This document shows, piece by piece, positions 1-8,615 of a stretch of 64,000 nt of DNA. The notes under the pieces were generated by a model. It had not been told where the DNA came from. It made no database searches and saw only the letters and a list, made by a program, of their open reading frames with translations. Every line of letters starts with the position of its first letter. The first letter of the stretch is position 1. The stretch is from Psychrobacter sp. LV10R520-6 (lineage in GTDB: Bacteria; Pseudomonadota; Gammaproteobacteria; Pseudomonadales; Moraxellaceae): contig NZ_LT900024.1 of assembly GCF_900182925.1 (NCBI RefSeq), positions 496,001-560,000 on the forward strand, written 5' to 3'. The position numbers were made by a program, and so were the translations under genes.

Positions 1-57
1 ATCCCCCGTTGGGGACGCTGGCGTCAACTCGTTGCTGCTTCACAAGCCAAAAAGTGA
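1..57 (+). CDS. C-terminal end of an unidentified upstream gene (partial)
   Basis: The first 18 codons are open in frame 1, read IPRWGRWRQLVAASQAKK, and end in TGA. The fragment is basic and ends in AKK, like the cytoplasmic tail of many proteins. The next gene lies on the same strand about 115 bp away, so this is probably the end of a co-oriented neighbour. It is too short to assign a family and could be chance open frame. Confidence 0.3.
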   Translation: MPRWGRWRQLVAASQAKK

Positions 58-171
58 TATCAACTTAGTGTAAAGCTGTTACTGATACAGTACACTTGGT
101 ATTGAACGGACAGACAAACTGTTGGTTGGATCAAGCGTGAACTGCGTTACGCAATACCGAGGAGAACCAAG

Positions 172-450
172 ATGAACAAATTGAATTCAACAGCGAATGC
201 TTTAAGAATTGGCCCGGTGGGCAATAGCATGTCTTTGTTTCTACTCATCAGCTATCTCTTATGCGTAGGCTTTGGCCTACTCGCACCTGAGCAGATAAGT
301 ATGCATGAGGCTTGGGCACCGCTGCTACCTGGTTTTGAATGGTTAACATGGTCAGGTTTCCTGATTGGGCTTGTCGAATCCTATCTTTATGGTTGGTATT
401 TTGCGATTGTGTTTGTGCCGCTATATCGCTGGTTTGCCAAAGCACGATAA
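172..450 (+). CDS. DUF5676-type small membrane protein
   Basis: A 92-residue protein with two predicted membrane segments: about residues 18-38, ending in LLCVGFGLLAP, and about 60-85, containing GLVESYLYGWYFAIVFVPLY. The length, the central LTWSGFLIGLVES and the C-terminal YLYGWYFA pattern resemble the DUF5676 family, often found next to copper/heavy-metal ATPases; that is recall, not a search. A strong ribosome binding site (GAGGAG, 161-166) supports the ATG at 172. It lies about 140 bp before the copper ATPase on the same strand, so a role in metal handling is plausible but unproven. Confidence 0.65.
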   Translation: MNKLNSTANALRIGPVGNSMSLFLLISYLLCVGFGLLAPEQISMHEAWAPLLPGFEWLTWSGFLIGLVESYLYGWYFAIVFVPLYRWFAKAR

Positions 451-590
451 GTTTATTGTAGCCGTTGAATCTTTGGCTCAGGTAGGTCAGCTATGCTGAG
501 AACGACGAACAGTGCACTAATCTTGGATGGCATCAAAAGCTGGCAACTTAGTCCTAAACTATCATTGTAATCAATAACGGGAACATAGTC

Positions 591-3260
591 ATGAAACACG
601 ATACGACAAAAAAGACTTCGGACAGTGAAGACCATGATTGCTGTGACGGTACAGCGAATACAGATGTAAAGTCTGTCAAAGGCGGCAAATACGATAAGGT
701 GCCGACCAGCTACAGTGGCACAGTTTACACCTGCCCAATGCATCCAGAAGTGAGAGACGTTGAAGATAGCGGCTGTCCAATATGCAAAATGTCTCTCAAA
801 CCTGAAGACACTGTTGCCCAAATGACAGATAACCACGCAAGCGGTAGCGGTACGGCGAATACAGATATAAAACCTACTAAAGGTGGTAAGTACGATAAGG
901 TGCCTGTCAACTACAGCGGTACTGTTTACACCTGCCCAATGCATCCAGAGGTGAGAGATATTGAAGATAGTGGCTGTCCAATATGTAAAATGTTTCTTAA
1001 ACCTGAAGACTCTGATAATGAGATATCTGATAATGAGATGAAAGATGACCACGCAAGCTGTCATGGTACAGCGAATACAGATGTAAAGTCTGTCAAAGGT
1101 GGCAAATACGATAAGGTGCCAGCTGGCTACAGTGGTACTGTGTACACCTGTCCCATGCATCCTGAGGTCAGGGATGTTGAGAATAGCGGCTGTCCTATAT
1201 GTGGAATGGCGCTTGAGCCAGAAACTATCACCGCCGGAGAAGAAGATACCTCAGAGCTCGATGATATGACGCGTCGACTTTGGATTTGCACGGTGCTTAC
1301 CATACCGCTATTTCTGTATGCAATGAGCGATATGGTAGGGATAAACCTAGATAATATTGGTCAATATAATCTCTCTGGGCAGATTGCACAATGGATTCAG
1401 CTAGCGCTTGCAACCCCAGTTGTGCTTTGGGGTGCAGCGCCTTTCTTCGTTCGAGGATGGCAATCAATAAAAAGTCGAAACTTGAACATGTTTACTTTGA
1501 TTGCGGTAGGCGTAGGTACGGCTTTTGGTTTCAGTCTGGTGGCCACCTTTTTGCCGAATATTTTTCCAGACAGCTTCAGGAACACCGCTGGTCAAGTTGG
1601 GGTGTACTATGAAGCAGCAGCGGTTATCACGACACTGGTGCTACTGGGTCAGGTTCTAGAGCTTAAGGCTAGAAGTCAGACCTCTGGTGCGATTCGTGCT
1701 CTGCTCGAGCTAGCCCCGCCAACGGCAAGACGTGTAGATGAGAACGATGTTGAGACAGAAGTGTCACTTGACGAGGTTGTCAGTGGCGACAGACTGCGGG
1801 TGAAGCCCGGAGAAAAGCTTCCTGTAGACGGCACTGTACTTGAGGGCAGTAGTAGCATCGATGAGTCGATGGTGACTGGTGAACCAATTCCAGTCTCGAA
1901 GGCGCAAGGTGATACGGTCACCGGCGGTACAGTGAACGGTACGGGAACACTATTGGTTGAAGCGGTCGATGTTGGTGAGGACACCGTATTGTCCAAAATC
2001 GTCAAGATGGTTGCTGAAGCCCAGCGCAGCCGTGCGCCGATACAGCGACTGGCAGATCAGGTGGCAGGTTGGTTCGTACCGATCGTTATTGTCTGTTCTG
2101 TTGTGACCTTTATTGTCTGGGCACTGTTCGGACCTGCGCCTGCTATGGCCTATGCACTGGTCAATGCTATCGCTGTATTGATCATAGCTTGCCCGTGTGC
2201 ATTAGGACTTGCCACGCCGATGTCGATTATGGTTGGCACCGGAAAGGGTGCTCAACATGGGGTACTCATCAAGAGTGCTGAAGCACTAGAGAGCATGGAA
2301 AAAGTCGACACCATCGTTGTAGATAAAACGGGAACACTGACAGCAGGCAAACCAGAACTCACTGCTATCGAAGCGCTTGGTGGCTTAGATGAGGATGAAC
2401 TCCTTATACTTGTCGCAGCCGTAGAGAGTGCTAGCGAACATCCTTTGGCAGAAGCTATTGTCAATGCTGCAAAGGCAAAATCTCTCGATACTGCTAAAGC
2501 CAGCGATTTTAGTTCGACCACCGGTGAAGGCGCTCAGGCGCTTGTTGATGGCAAGCAGGTAGCCGTAGGCAACTCAAAATTCATGCAGCGACTCGACAGT
2601 TTTGATAGCTCTCTTTCAGAACGCGCTGACAAACGTAGGAAGGACGGTGAAACCGTAATGTTCGTCGCAGTAGATGGGCAAGCCGCTGGTTTAATTTCAG
2701 TCGCCGATCCGATCAAGCCGAGTACCAGTGAGGCAATATCGCTACTCCATAAGGCTGGACTGCGGGTGGTCATGCTGACAGGTGACAACGAAGTAACGGC
2801 CAAAGCGGTTGCCAGCAAGTTAAATATTGACGAGGTACACGCTGATGTCTCTCCGGAGGACAAAAACCGTATCATTAAGGAGCTACAAAATAGTGGTAAG
2901 GTCGTAGCTATGGCAGGTGACGGTATCAATGATGCCCCCGCGCTTGCACAGGCTGATGTCGGCATCGCAATGGGTACTGGCACAGATGTGGCTATGGAGA
3001 GTGCAAGCATCACCCTAGTGAAGGGTGATCTAATGGGTATTGTCAGAGCACACAAACTGAGCCGTTCCACGATGCGTAACATCAAGCAGAATCTATTTTT
3101 TGCGTTTATATACAACGGACTCGGTATACCGCTTGCTGCTGGCCTCCTATATCCATTTTTTGGGCTTTTACTCAGTCCAATGATAGCGGCCGCTGCCATG
3201 AGCTTTTCTTCGGTATCGGTTATCGGTAACGCGCTGAGATTACGCCGTCTGAAGCTGTAA
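591..3260 (+). CDS. copA: Copper-translocating P-type ATPase with three N-terminal heavy-metal-binding modules
   Basis: An 889-residue P1B-type ATPase that would export Cu+ (or Ag+) across the inner membrane using ATP. The N-terminus carries three copies of a heavy-metal-binding domain with the pattern [11 protein letters not shown]...GCPIC.M, starting at residues 46, 113 and 185. They replace the usual ferredoxin-like CxxC domains. Seen next are the membrane CPC motif (534-536), the phosphorylation motif DKTGTLT (Asp578), the hinge motif GDGINDAP (776-783), a YN pair in the seventh helix and MSFSS in the last helix. CPC plus YN plus MxxSS is the known signature of Cu+-selective IB-1 pumps. 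The N-terminal polar linkers are themselves repeated. No CueR-type regulator is visible nearby. Confidence 0.93.
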   Translation: MKHDTTKKTSDSEDHDCCDGTANTDVKSVKGGKYDKVPTSYSGTVYTCPMHPEVRDVEDSGCPICKMSLKPEDTVAQMTDNHASGSGTANTDIKPTKGGKYDKVPVNYSGTVYTCPMHPEVRDIEDSGCPICKMFLKPEDSDNEISDNEMKDDHASCHGTANTDVKSVKGGKYDKVPAGYSGTVYTCPMHPEVRDVENSGCPICGMALEPETITAGEEDTSELDDMTRRLWICTVLTIPLFLYAMSDMVGINLDNIGQYNLSGQIAQWIQLALATPVVLWGAAPFFVRGWQSIKSRNLNMFTLIAVGVGTAFGFSLVATFLPNIFPDSFRNTAGQVGVYYEAAAVITTLVLLGQVLELKARSQTSGAIRALLELAPPTARRVDENDVETEVSLDEVVSGDRLRVKPGEKLPVDGTVLEGSSSIDESMVTGEPIPVSKAQGDTVTGGTVNGTGTLLVEAVDVGEDTVLSKIVKMVAEAQRSRAPIQRLADQVAGWFVPIVIVCSVVTFIVWALFGPAPAMAYALVNAIAVLIIACPCALGLATPMSIMVGTGKGAQHGVLIKSAEALESMEKVDTIVVDKTGTLTAGKPELTAIEALGGLDEDELLILVAAVESASEHPLAEAIVNAAKAKSLDTAKASDFSSTTGEGAQALVDGKQVAVGNSKFMQRLDSFDSSLSERADKRRKDGETVMFVAVDGQAAGLISVADPIKPSTSEAISLLHKAGLRVVMLTGDNEVTAKAVASKLNIDEVHADVSPEDKNRIIKELQNSGKVVAMAGDGINDAPALAQADVGIAMGTGTDVAMESASITLVKGDLMGIVRAHKLSRSTMRNIKQNLFFAFIYNGLGIPLAAGLLYPFFGLLLSPMIAAAAMSFSSVSVIGNALRLRRLKL
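643..1225 (+). repeat. Three tandem repeats encoding the metal-binding modules of the copper ATPase
   Basis: Three units of about 200 bp begin near 643, 845 and 1065. Each starts with GGTACRGCGAATACAGAT, passes through AAATACGATAAGGTGCC-like sequence and ends after the CPIC.M codons. Units 1 and 3 share more than 30 consecutive identical bases at their starts, whereas unit 2 is more diverged. This pattern fits duplication within the gene and possibly later recombination. Confidence 0.85.
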
Positions 3261-3340
3261 TAGTAGTACGGTGACAAGATTTATACAGCACTATTATAAA
3301 TACTGGTCTTATCAAGACCTCAAAATATAAGGATACCGTT

Positions 3341-3595
3341 ATGGGTAGTTTTTCTATTACACATTGGCTGATTTTATTGGTTGTGGTGGTGGTCGTATTT
3401 GGTACCGCTAAGCTTAAAAATGCTGGTAAAGATTTAGGTGGTGCAGTGAAAGGTTTTAAAGAAGCGGTCAAAGATGAAGAGACCGAGCATGACCGCAAGA
3501 ACCGCGCACTTAATCATGAAGGCAATCTGCCAGTACCAGATACTGATTCAAGTACACAGGCTGGCACTCAGGTTGATGATAAGCACAAGGTGTAA
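3341..3595 (+). CDS. tatA: TatA-like twin-arginine translocase subunit, orphan
   Basis: An 84-residue protein with the TatA layout: a short N-terminus, one hydrophobic helix ([16 protein letters not shown], about 9-24), the FG hinge, an amphipathic helix ([22 protein letters not shown]) and an acidic polar tail. TatA oligomers form the protein-conducting part of the Tat system, which exports folded proteins. An AAGGAT ribosome binding site lies 7 nt before the ATG. No tatB or tatC follows, as the next gene is on the opposite strand. It is either an additional TatA/TatE or the cell's TatA encoded apart from tatBC. Confidence 0.85.
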   Translation: MGSFSITHWLILLVVVVVVFGTAKLKNAGKDLGGAVKGFKEAVKDEETEHDRKNRALNHEGNLPVPDTDSSTQAGTQVDDKHKV

Positions 3596-3987
3596 ATAGT
3601 GCCGCGTATAGATAGCGACACTCAATAACTTGCTAATCGATATTTTAGAAAAAGCTATCAGTTGTGCAAAGTAGGATATTTAGTAGAAAACGTTTTTAAC
3701 AGCTCAGTCAATCGTTTCGAGCAGCTGCCAGCAGATATAACAAGCGAAAGCAACGTTATGAAAATACGGTTGCTCGCGCTTGCGCTGATCTATAGTGGAA
3801 ATGATGAATGTTCAAAACTCTCTAATAGTGGCTAATATAGGCAATGCTAAATAAAAGCGATATGTAGATAAATGCGTGCAGCTGGTAAAAATTTTCTAGC
3901 GTGCTTTGCGCTTCGCCAGACAGAGGCTGCAAAAATTTCTACCAGCCACACTGTCTCTGTTTTAAAGTGTACCGACTATACTTTGAA
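3596..3987. other. Intergenic region between convergent genes
   Basis: A 392-bp gap between tatA and the YeeE-type gene. I see no convincing open frame. Its right half (3880-3980) holds a palindromic dispersed repeat described separately. The left half is AT-rich and unremarkable. Confidence 0.6.
3880..3980. repeat. Dispersed palindromic repeat, copy A
   Basis: An imperfect inverted repeat: GCTGGTAAAAATTTT (3881-3895) pairs with AAAAATTTCTACCAGC (3931-3946), followed by CACTGT...TTTTAAAGTG...GACTATA. A related copy occurs at 36595-36706 with the same skeleton (GGTA.AAATTTT, CCAGAGGCT, CGAAAAATTT, CACTGT, AAAGTG, CTATA). Both copies sit between convergent genes. Confidence 0.75.
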
Positions 3988-5262
3988 TTAGCACACAGAG
4001 TCATTAGATTTTGGCACAGACAGCCCGAACATTGGACGCAAGTATAACGCTAAGAAAGTACCCGCCAGTGCAAGTATTCCCCAAATATAACCGTGCAAGC
4101 TGAAGGATGCTATACCACCAAAATAAGCACCGATGTTGCAGCCAAATGCAAGCCGGGCACCGTATCCCATCAACAATCCGCCAATAACTGAAGCGGAAAA
4201 ATTACCTACAGTCACTTGTGTGAATTTGAACAACCCACCAGCCGCCGACGCGATAAAAGCGCCCATAATGATACCGATATTCAATACAGTAGTTGAATCT
4301 GCAAAAATAGAGGCATCAAGCGCCGCTGCATTGGTACCTTGCCAATAGCCCCAGCCGGCCACGTCTACACCCAAAGCCCCAGCAATCTTAGAGCCCCATA
4401 ATGCAAATGCGGAAGTAATGCCCCATGGTTGGCCACGGGTCGCCAATGTCAGCGCATTAAGAACGGCTAATACAATCGCCGCTGCAAACAGTGGCCAAGA
4501 CCCGCGGAAAATCCGTTTCCATCCGCTTGTAGAAGGTATGGGTGCCATCTTAGGTGCTTGTCTTTTCTTTTCAATGGTTAACGTGAACCATGAGATCAAA
4601 CCGAAAAGCGCAAGCGATACTAGCCAAGCACCGCTGTAACCAAGATCAGTGGACGTGGCAAGTGAATAGGATCCAAAAGCAGGCATCTCTTCTGTCCAGA
4701 ACGGCAAATGGTAAGCACCAATGGTCGCGCCGATTATAAAGAAGATAAAAGTTACAAACATGACAGAACGTCCACCGCCTAATGCATAGAGAGTACCAGA
4801 AGCACAGCCGCCACCAAGCTGCATTCCGATTCCAAATAGGAAAGATCCGACTATTAGGCTGACACCCACCGGCGCTACGTAGCCTGCAACCGAACCTCCA
4901 AAAAATGTGCTGCCATAAGCAAGGATTGGCGCAAATAAAGTAACTGCGACAGCTAACATTAGCATATGGGAGCGCATAGCCTGCCCATTGCCCACCGACA
5001 TTATACGTCTAAAGGCAGAGGTAAATCCGAAACGGGCATGAAAAAGGGTATAGCCTAGCAGCAAACCGATTCCAAGAAGAAGCGATTGGGAAATATGCTG
5101 TGTATCAAGTAAATAAATGAGTAGAAGCAATACAGCAATGGCTCCTCCTGCTATCAGGATTTTCTGTGGGGCATTCAATGCCAGATCTTCTCTTATGATC
5201 GGACCTTTTGTATCGTTCACAGGTTGAACTCTAGTAGTCAATGTAATAACGTCCTTTTCCAA
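3988..5262 (-). CDS. YeeE/YedE family (TsuA-like) membrane transporter
   Basis: A 424-residue polytopic membrane protein with about ten hydrophobic segments and the two signature Cys loops of the family: GGGCASGTLYALGGG in the N-terminal half and FGCNIGAYFGGIASFSLHG near the C-terminus. Family members (TsuA, YedE) import thiosulfate or handle reduced sulfur or selenium compounds, with conserved Cys lining the path. The start is uncertain. The longest frame opens with TTG at 5262, and a second TTG at 5241 has AAGGA about 10 nt upstream, so it may be the real start. It is convergent with tatA. The substrate cannot be read from sequence; thiosulfate is the best inference. Confidence 0.85.
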   Translation of the reverse strand: MEKDVITLTTRVQPVNDTKGPIIREDLALNAPQKILIAGGAIAVLLLLIYLLDTQHISQSLLLGIGLLLGYTLFHARFGFTSAFRRIMSVGNGQAMRSHMLMLAVAVTLFAPILAYGSTFFGGSVAGYVAPVGVSLIVGSFLFGIGMQLGGGCASGTLYALGGGRSVMFVTFIFFIIGATIGAYHLPFWTEEMPAFGSYSLATSTDLGYSGAWLVSLALFGLISWFTLTIEKKRQAPKMAPIPSTSGWKRIFRGSWPLFAAAIVLAVLNALTLATRGQPWGITSAFALWGSKIAGALGVDVAGWGYWQGTNAAALDASIFADSTTVLNIGIIMGAFIASAAGGLFKFTQVTVGNFSASVIGGLLMGYGARLAFGCNIGAYFGGIASFSLHGYIWGILALAGTFLALYLRPMFGLSVPKSNDSVC

Positions 5263-5738
5263 CGCATTTTGTTGGAACTAATTTTTATAATGTTTGAGGA
5301 TGTTTAAGTCGATTTGTTGTGCTTGTCGATAACGGCAAGTGTCAATAACGGCGAGGAGAATTACTCTTAAAGGTCAAGGAGTAGGGCTTTACTAAGCTGC
5401 CCTTCTTGGTGGTATTGAACGACCGACAAGTAATCACTACATCATAATCTTATTGGCATTAAAGTAAACCTGAGGCGACTAGAAGAATAGGGATTAACAT
5501 ATGAGAATATGGAATAATAGATAATTTAGCTAAGGTTAGTTGATATTTGTATCAGGGAATTTTTGATATTAGCAATAAATTAATGGTAAAAAATAGCGAG
5601 CAGTATCTTTAAATTTTCATATAGAAAAGATGCCATTTGCTATGCTTTGCATAATGCTCACTGACTATAAGTGGATGAGACTAAGGCCAAGAATAGAAGG
5701 TGTCATCACTGTTTCGGTACTGTTCCGTTAGTATATAT
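5263..5738. other. Gene-free region upstream of the YeeE-type gene
   Basis: AT-rich with no credible coding frame. It contains GGTATTGAACGACCGACAAG (5411-5430), which resembles GGTATTGAACGGACAGACAA at 98-117 on the other side of the copper/sulfur genes. Promoter elements for the YeeE-type gene must lie near 5280-5330, but none is clear. Confidence 0.5.
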
Positions 5739-5876
5739 ACCGAGGCACCGTTTGCTGGCGTCTCCCAACGACAGATCAGACTGCTACCTGCTGCACGTGT
5801 TTATCAAGGTCAGACGACTAACTTCCGTACGCCAGGAGGTGGATTTGCGCCAGTTTTCCAAGTGTGATTGTGTGGT
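5739..5876 (+). pseudogene. Truncated C-terminal coding remnant, copy 1
   Basis: In the frame starting at 5739 the sequence reads TEAPFAGVSQRQIRLLPAAR, then VYQGQTTNFRTPGGGFAPVF-QV and a stop. A closely similar tail occurs at 6469-6597. Differences between the copies are mostly at third codon positions or give conservative changes (V/I, T/V), which indicates both once evolved as coding sequence. Upstream the frame lacks a plausible start and the two copies share nothing, so each looks like the broken 3' end of a gene. The parent family is not recognised. Confidence 0.55.
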
Positions 5877-5912
5877 GGGCTAAGTAACACCAGCCGCCTT
5901 TAATACGAACAT

Positions 5913-6398
5913 CTATTGCTTGGATACCTGCCAACCTAGAAACATCCATTTGACAGCGTAGATCAATGCCGTCGGAATGACCATCCACTGAGCAAGCGGC
6001 AACGCACCTATGCCTAGCAACGGAATGTCAGGCATAAGATCACTATAACTCCACCTCTGGCCAGCTCCAGTTGCCCAGTACTCAAAGATTATTGTCACAA
6101 TCAGGCCGAAGCCAATGTATACCGATAAAGTCGACAGACGCCACGGCTTTGTAATCCAGAACCAGTCTTTTACAAACAACGCCCCGAGAACGTAGGCGCC
6201 AAAAGCAATATTTGCATCACCGACGGTCGCACGCGTACAAAGCCAGACCACGTCCCAGTGTCTCGCTTCGGCCATGCCAGAGAAGAACGGTACCTGTGCC
6301 ATCTCCCAAAAAAAATGGAGAAAAAAACTGACGCTCCACACCATCAGGGCAAGCACAGCTGACGCCGCTGCTCGGCGCGATTGGCTTACAAGAGTCAT
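5913..6398 (-). CDS. Unrecognised integral membrane protein
   Basis: About 161 residues with four to five hydrophobic segments (residue numbers from the chosen start): around 10-30 with FFLHFFWEMAQVPFF, then 60-77, 90-112 and 125-152. Conspicuous motifs are FFWEMAQVPFF, RWSYSDLMPDIPLLGIG and LPLAQWMVIP. The chosen start, ATG at 6398, has a near-perfect ribosome binding site (GGAGGA) five bases upstream. Longer starts up to 6431 read MAMAMA from a hexanucleotide repeat and lack such a site. I do not recognise the family. It sits between two copies of the same truncated coding tail, which suggests that it was inserted or rearranged there. Confidence 0.7.
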   Translation of the reverse strand: MTLVSQSRRAAASAVLALMVWSVSFFLHFFWEMAQVPFFSGMAEARHWDVVWLCTRATVGDANIAFGAYVLGALFVKDWFWITKPWRLSTLSVYIGFGLIVTIIFEYWATGAGQRWSYSDLMPDIPLLGIGALPLAQWMVIPTALIYAVKWMFLGWQVSKQ

Positions 6399-6410
6399 AA
6401 TTCCTCCAAA

Positions 6411-6435
6411 AATAGCCATAGCCATAGCCATAGCA
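6411..6435. repeat. Hexanucleotide tandem repeat ATAGCC x4
   Basis: ATAGCC is repeated about four times just upstream of the ribosome binding site of the membrane protein gene. If translated on the minus strand it gives Met-Ala repeats. Changes by whole units would keep frame, so it would tune spacing or the leader rather than switch a frame. Confidence 0.7.
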
Positions 6436-6468
6436 ATAAATACAATTCCATGTTTGCTCGATCGTCGT

Positions 6469-6597
6469 TACCAGACCGAGGCACCGTTTACTGGCGTCTC
6501 CCAACGGCAGATTAGCATGTTGCCTGCTGCGCGTATTTATCAAGGTCAGGTGACTAACTTCCGTACACCAGGTGGTGGATTCGCGCCTGTGTTTTAG
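6469..6597 (+). pseudogene. Truncated C-terminal coding remnant, copy 2
   Basis: Reads TEAPFTGVSQRQISMLPAAR then IYQGQVTNFRTPGGGFAPVF and a TAG stop. It is homologous to the tail at 5739-5876. The open frame continues upstream to about 6274, but that part lies over the opposite-strand membrane protein gene and shares nothing with copy 1, so I do not regard it as the original N-terminus. Confidence 0.55.
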
Positions 6598-6672
6598 GTG
6601 TAATTGTATGCCTTTGCTTGTATGCTACTCTTAGAACACTTTCTAAAACACCCTCTTAAATCGGAAAAAGCG

Positions 6673-7062
6673 ATGATTCAAACTGTTACCCATTATTTTC
6701 TACATTTTGGTATGCCGTTGATTATCGCCTACACGTTTTTTCGTAATGACTATAAGCGAGTATATTTGATCCTACTAGCAACCATGCTGGTAGATTTAGA
6801 TCATCTGCTAGCAACACCTATTTTTTCGCCCAATCGCTGTAGTATTAATTTTCATCCGCTGCATACTTATTATGCGATGGCAGTATATGTAGGCATGTTT
6901 TTTTTACCGAAGCCCTACAAATTAATTGGTTTAGGATTATTACTGCATATGTTGACTGATTTAAATGACTGCGTAATGACTTATCTTGATTGTCCACAAT
7001 GTTTGAGCGAGGCTGCTGCCCGTGAATTGGTAGCGTGGTTAGGTAGCAATATTCGGAGTTAG
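6673..7062 (+). CDS. DUF6122-like small membrane protein
   Basis: About 129 residues from the ATG at 6673 (MIQTVTHYFLHFGMPLI). It has four hydrophobic stretches and a notable set of charged or His/Asp motifs: HYFLHFGMP, TMLVDLDHLLATP, NFHPLHTYYAM and LLHMLTDLNDCVMTY. This His/Asp-rich membrane layout matches the DUF6122 family as I recall it and resembles the metal-dependent membrane hydrolase-like YdjM group. A TTG start at 6604 would add 23 residues without a better ribosome binding site. Function is unknown. Confidence 0.65.
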   Translation: MIQTVTHYFLHFGMPLIIAYTFFRNDYKRVYLILLATMLVDLDHLLATPIFSPNRCSINFHPLHTYYAMAVYVGMFFLPKPYKLIGLGLLLHMLTDLNDCVMTYLDCPQCLSEAAARELVAWLGSNIRS

Positions 7063-7307
7063 AGAGTAGGTACCGACACTAAAAATTTCGTATATGAGTG
7101 CAGCTTTAGAAAATGGGGAATGAAGCATATTAAGCATAATTGGAGACCAATAGCCACTGGTATAGCGTAGCAATTGAAACACTTAGGTCTGAATAACTAC
7201 GTAAATATAGGTTCGAGAGAGTTTATAAGAAGAAAGCGCGAACAGAGCTGGTCAGCATTTTTTTAGAACTGAACAACACATATTGCACTGTACCATCAGC
7301 TGTACGA

Positions 7308-8504
7308 CTATTGCTCCCAACCATATACTACATCTATAGTACTTAAGTGATCTATTACCTTCGGAGAAAGTTTAACAAATGGATTTCCATTAAGATTAAT
7401 CCATTCTAAATTAGTTAGCTGTGTGAGACTGTCAGGTAAATCTCTAAGATTACAGTCAGTAAGGTTAATCTTAGTTAAGTTAGTAAGCTGACTAATACTC
7501 TCAGGCAAATCTCTCAGCTCACAATTAATAAGATTAAGCTCAATTAGGTTAGTCAGTTTCCCAATACTATCAGGTAGCTCTCTGAGGTCACAGTGGATAA
7601 GATCAAGCCTAGTAAGATTAGTGAGTTCTCCGATACTGTCAGGTAGCTCTTTAAACTCAGAATGGCTAATAAAAAGCTCAGTCAGGTTACTGAGTTGACC
7701 AATGCTATCCGGTAATTCTTTAAGCTCACAATGATTAATATAAAGCTTATTTAAATTAGTAAGCTGACCAATACTAGCTGGCAAATATTTGAGTTTACAG
7801 TGAATAAGATCGAGCTGAGTAAGATTAGTAAGTTGACCCATACTATCCGGCAGATGTTTGAGCTCACAATAGCTAATAAACAGCTTAACAAGTTTGTGGA
7901 GTTGACCAATGCTGTTAGGTAGCTCCCTAAGCTCACAATGCACAAGATCAAGTATCGTAAGGTTGCTAAGTTGCCCAATATTGTGGGGCAAGCATCTAAG
8001 CTGACAGCGACTAATAAAAAGCCTATTGAGGTTGGTAAGTTGACTGATACTGTCAGGCAGTTCTTTAAGTTGACTTTCATCTATAAAGAGTTCAGTAAGG
8101 TTACTGAGTTGTCCGATACTATCAGGTAATGCTGTAAGGTTAGAATGACTAATAGAAAGTTTGGTCAGGTTAGGGAGTTGGCCTATATTCTGCGGTAAAT
8201 GACTCGAATAGATACCACTAATAGTTATTTCTACGAGATTGGTGAGAAAGGTGAGTTCATCAGGTATATAGTCCATTCTATAGACATCTCTAGAGTGTTG
8301 TTCATCCAGCTCAGGCTCTAAAACTTCCAGCTTCTTTATGGCTAGTAGCGCCTCTTTATTACGAGGGACTTCAGAGTCCAGTAACTCAAAATCGTCTGCC
8401 CATACCCATATTTTCTCAATCCAACTGTCATCAGTATCTAGAGCTTTATTGGTAGCATTAGATTCAGGGGTATCTTGATAACTCTTATTATTATTTTGAG
8501 CCAT
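7308..8504 (-). CDS. Leucine-rich-repeat protein, cytoplasmic type
   Basis: A 398-residue protein with an acidic N-terminal region of about 85 residues (no signal peptide or membrane segment), then thirteen consecutive 23-residue leucine-rich repeats (about 87-385) of the pattern LTNLTxLxLxxCxLxELPDSIGQ. Such solenoids usually form a curved protein-binding surface. There is no attached enzymatic, anchoring or E3-ligase domain. AAGGAG lies upstream of the ATG. The gene stands alone, flanked by gaps and by the oppositely regulated lipid A locus. A role in protein-protein interaction is the only supported inference; bacterial LRR proteins are sometimes effectors, but no secretion signal is visible here. 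Confidence 0.85.
   Translation of the reverse strand: MAQNNNKSYQDTPESNATNKALDTDDSWIEKIWVWADDFELLDSEVPRNKEALLAIKKLEVLEPELDEQHSRDVYRMDYIPDELTFLTNLVEITISGIYSSHLPQNIGQLPNLTKLSISHSNLTALPDSIGQLSNLTELFIDESQLKELPDSISQLTNLNRLFISRCQLRCLPHNIGQLSNLTILDLVHCELRELPNSIGQLHKLVKLFISYCELKHLPDSMGQLTNLTQLDLIHCKLKYLPASIGQLTNLNKLYINHCELKELPDSIGQLSNLTELFISHSEFKELPDSIGELTNLTRLDLIHCDLRELPDSIGKLTNLIELNLINCELRDLPESISQLTNLTKINLTDCNLRDLPDSLTQLTNLEWINLNGNPFVKLSPKVIDHLSTIDVVYGWEQ
7350..8246 (-). repeat. Thirteen 69-bp repeats encoding the LRR solenoid
   Basis: A 69-bp periodicity runs through the LRR gene, visible as recurrent stretches such as CTATCAGGTAGCTC and GTTAGTAAGCTGACCAAT on the plus strand. Several units are close enough in sequence to recombine, so repeat number could vary between strains. 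Confidence 0.8.
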
Positions 8505-8615
8505 AACCTTACTCCTTCCTATATTGACAGAATGTATCTAGGACTTAATAAAGTTAAATAATAGCACAACCGCTATTGCTAGCGTCAGGCGAACTATCAA
8601 AAAAGGATAACCAAC

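Noticed and set aside
453..1160. A 235-codon minus-strand open frame with repeated internal segments opposite the copper ATPase gene
   Set aside because: Its repeats are the antisense of the metal-binding modules. It has no recognisable domain and no ribosome binding site, so it is a shadow of copA.
5671..5883. A 70-codon plus-strand open frame
   Set aside because: It overlaps the truncated tail in a different frame. The frame beginning at 5739 is the one conserved in the second copy.
6411..6435. The hexanucleotide repeat as a phase-variation switch
   Set aside because: Units are six bases, so slippage would not shift the frame, and the likely start codon lies downstream of the repeat.
6217..6543. 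A 108-codon minus-strand open frame starting within the tail remnant
   Set aside because: It overlaps the better-supported membrane protein gene, which has a strong ribosome binding site and hydrophobic helices, and its own product looks random.
7350..8246. Regular 69-bp repeats as a possible CRISPR or satellite array
   Set aside because: The repeats are in frame and encode a textbook LRR solenoid with no spacer structure.
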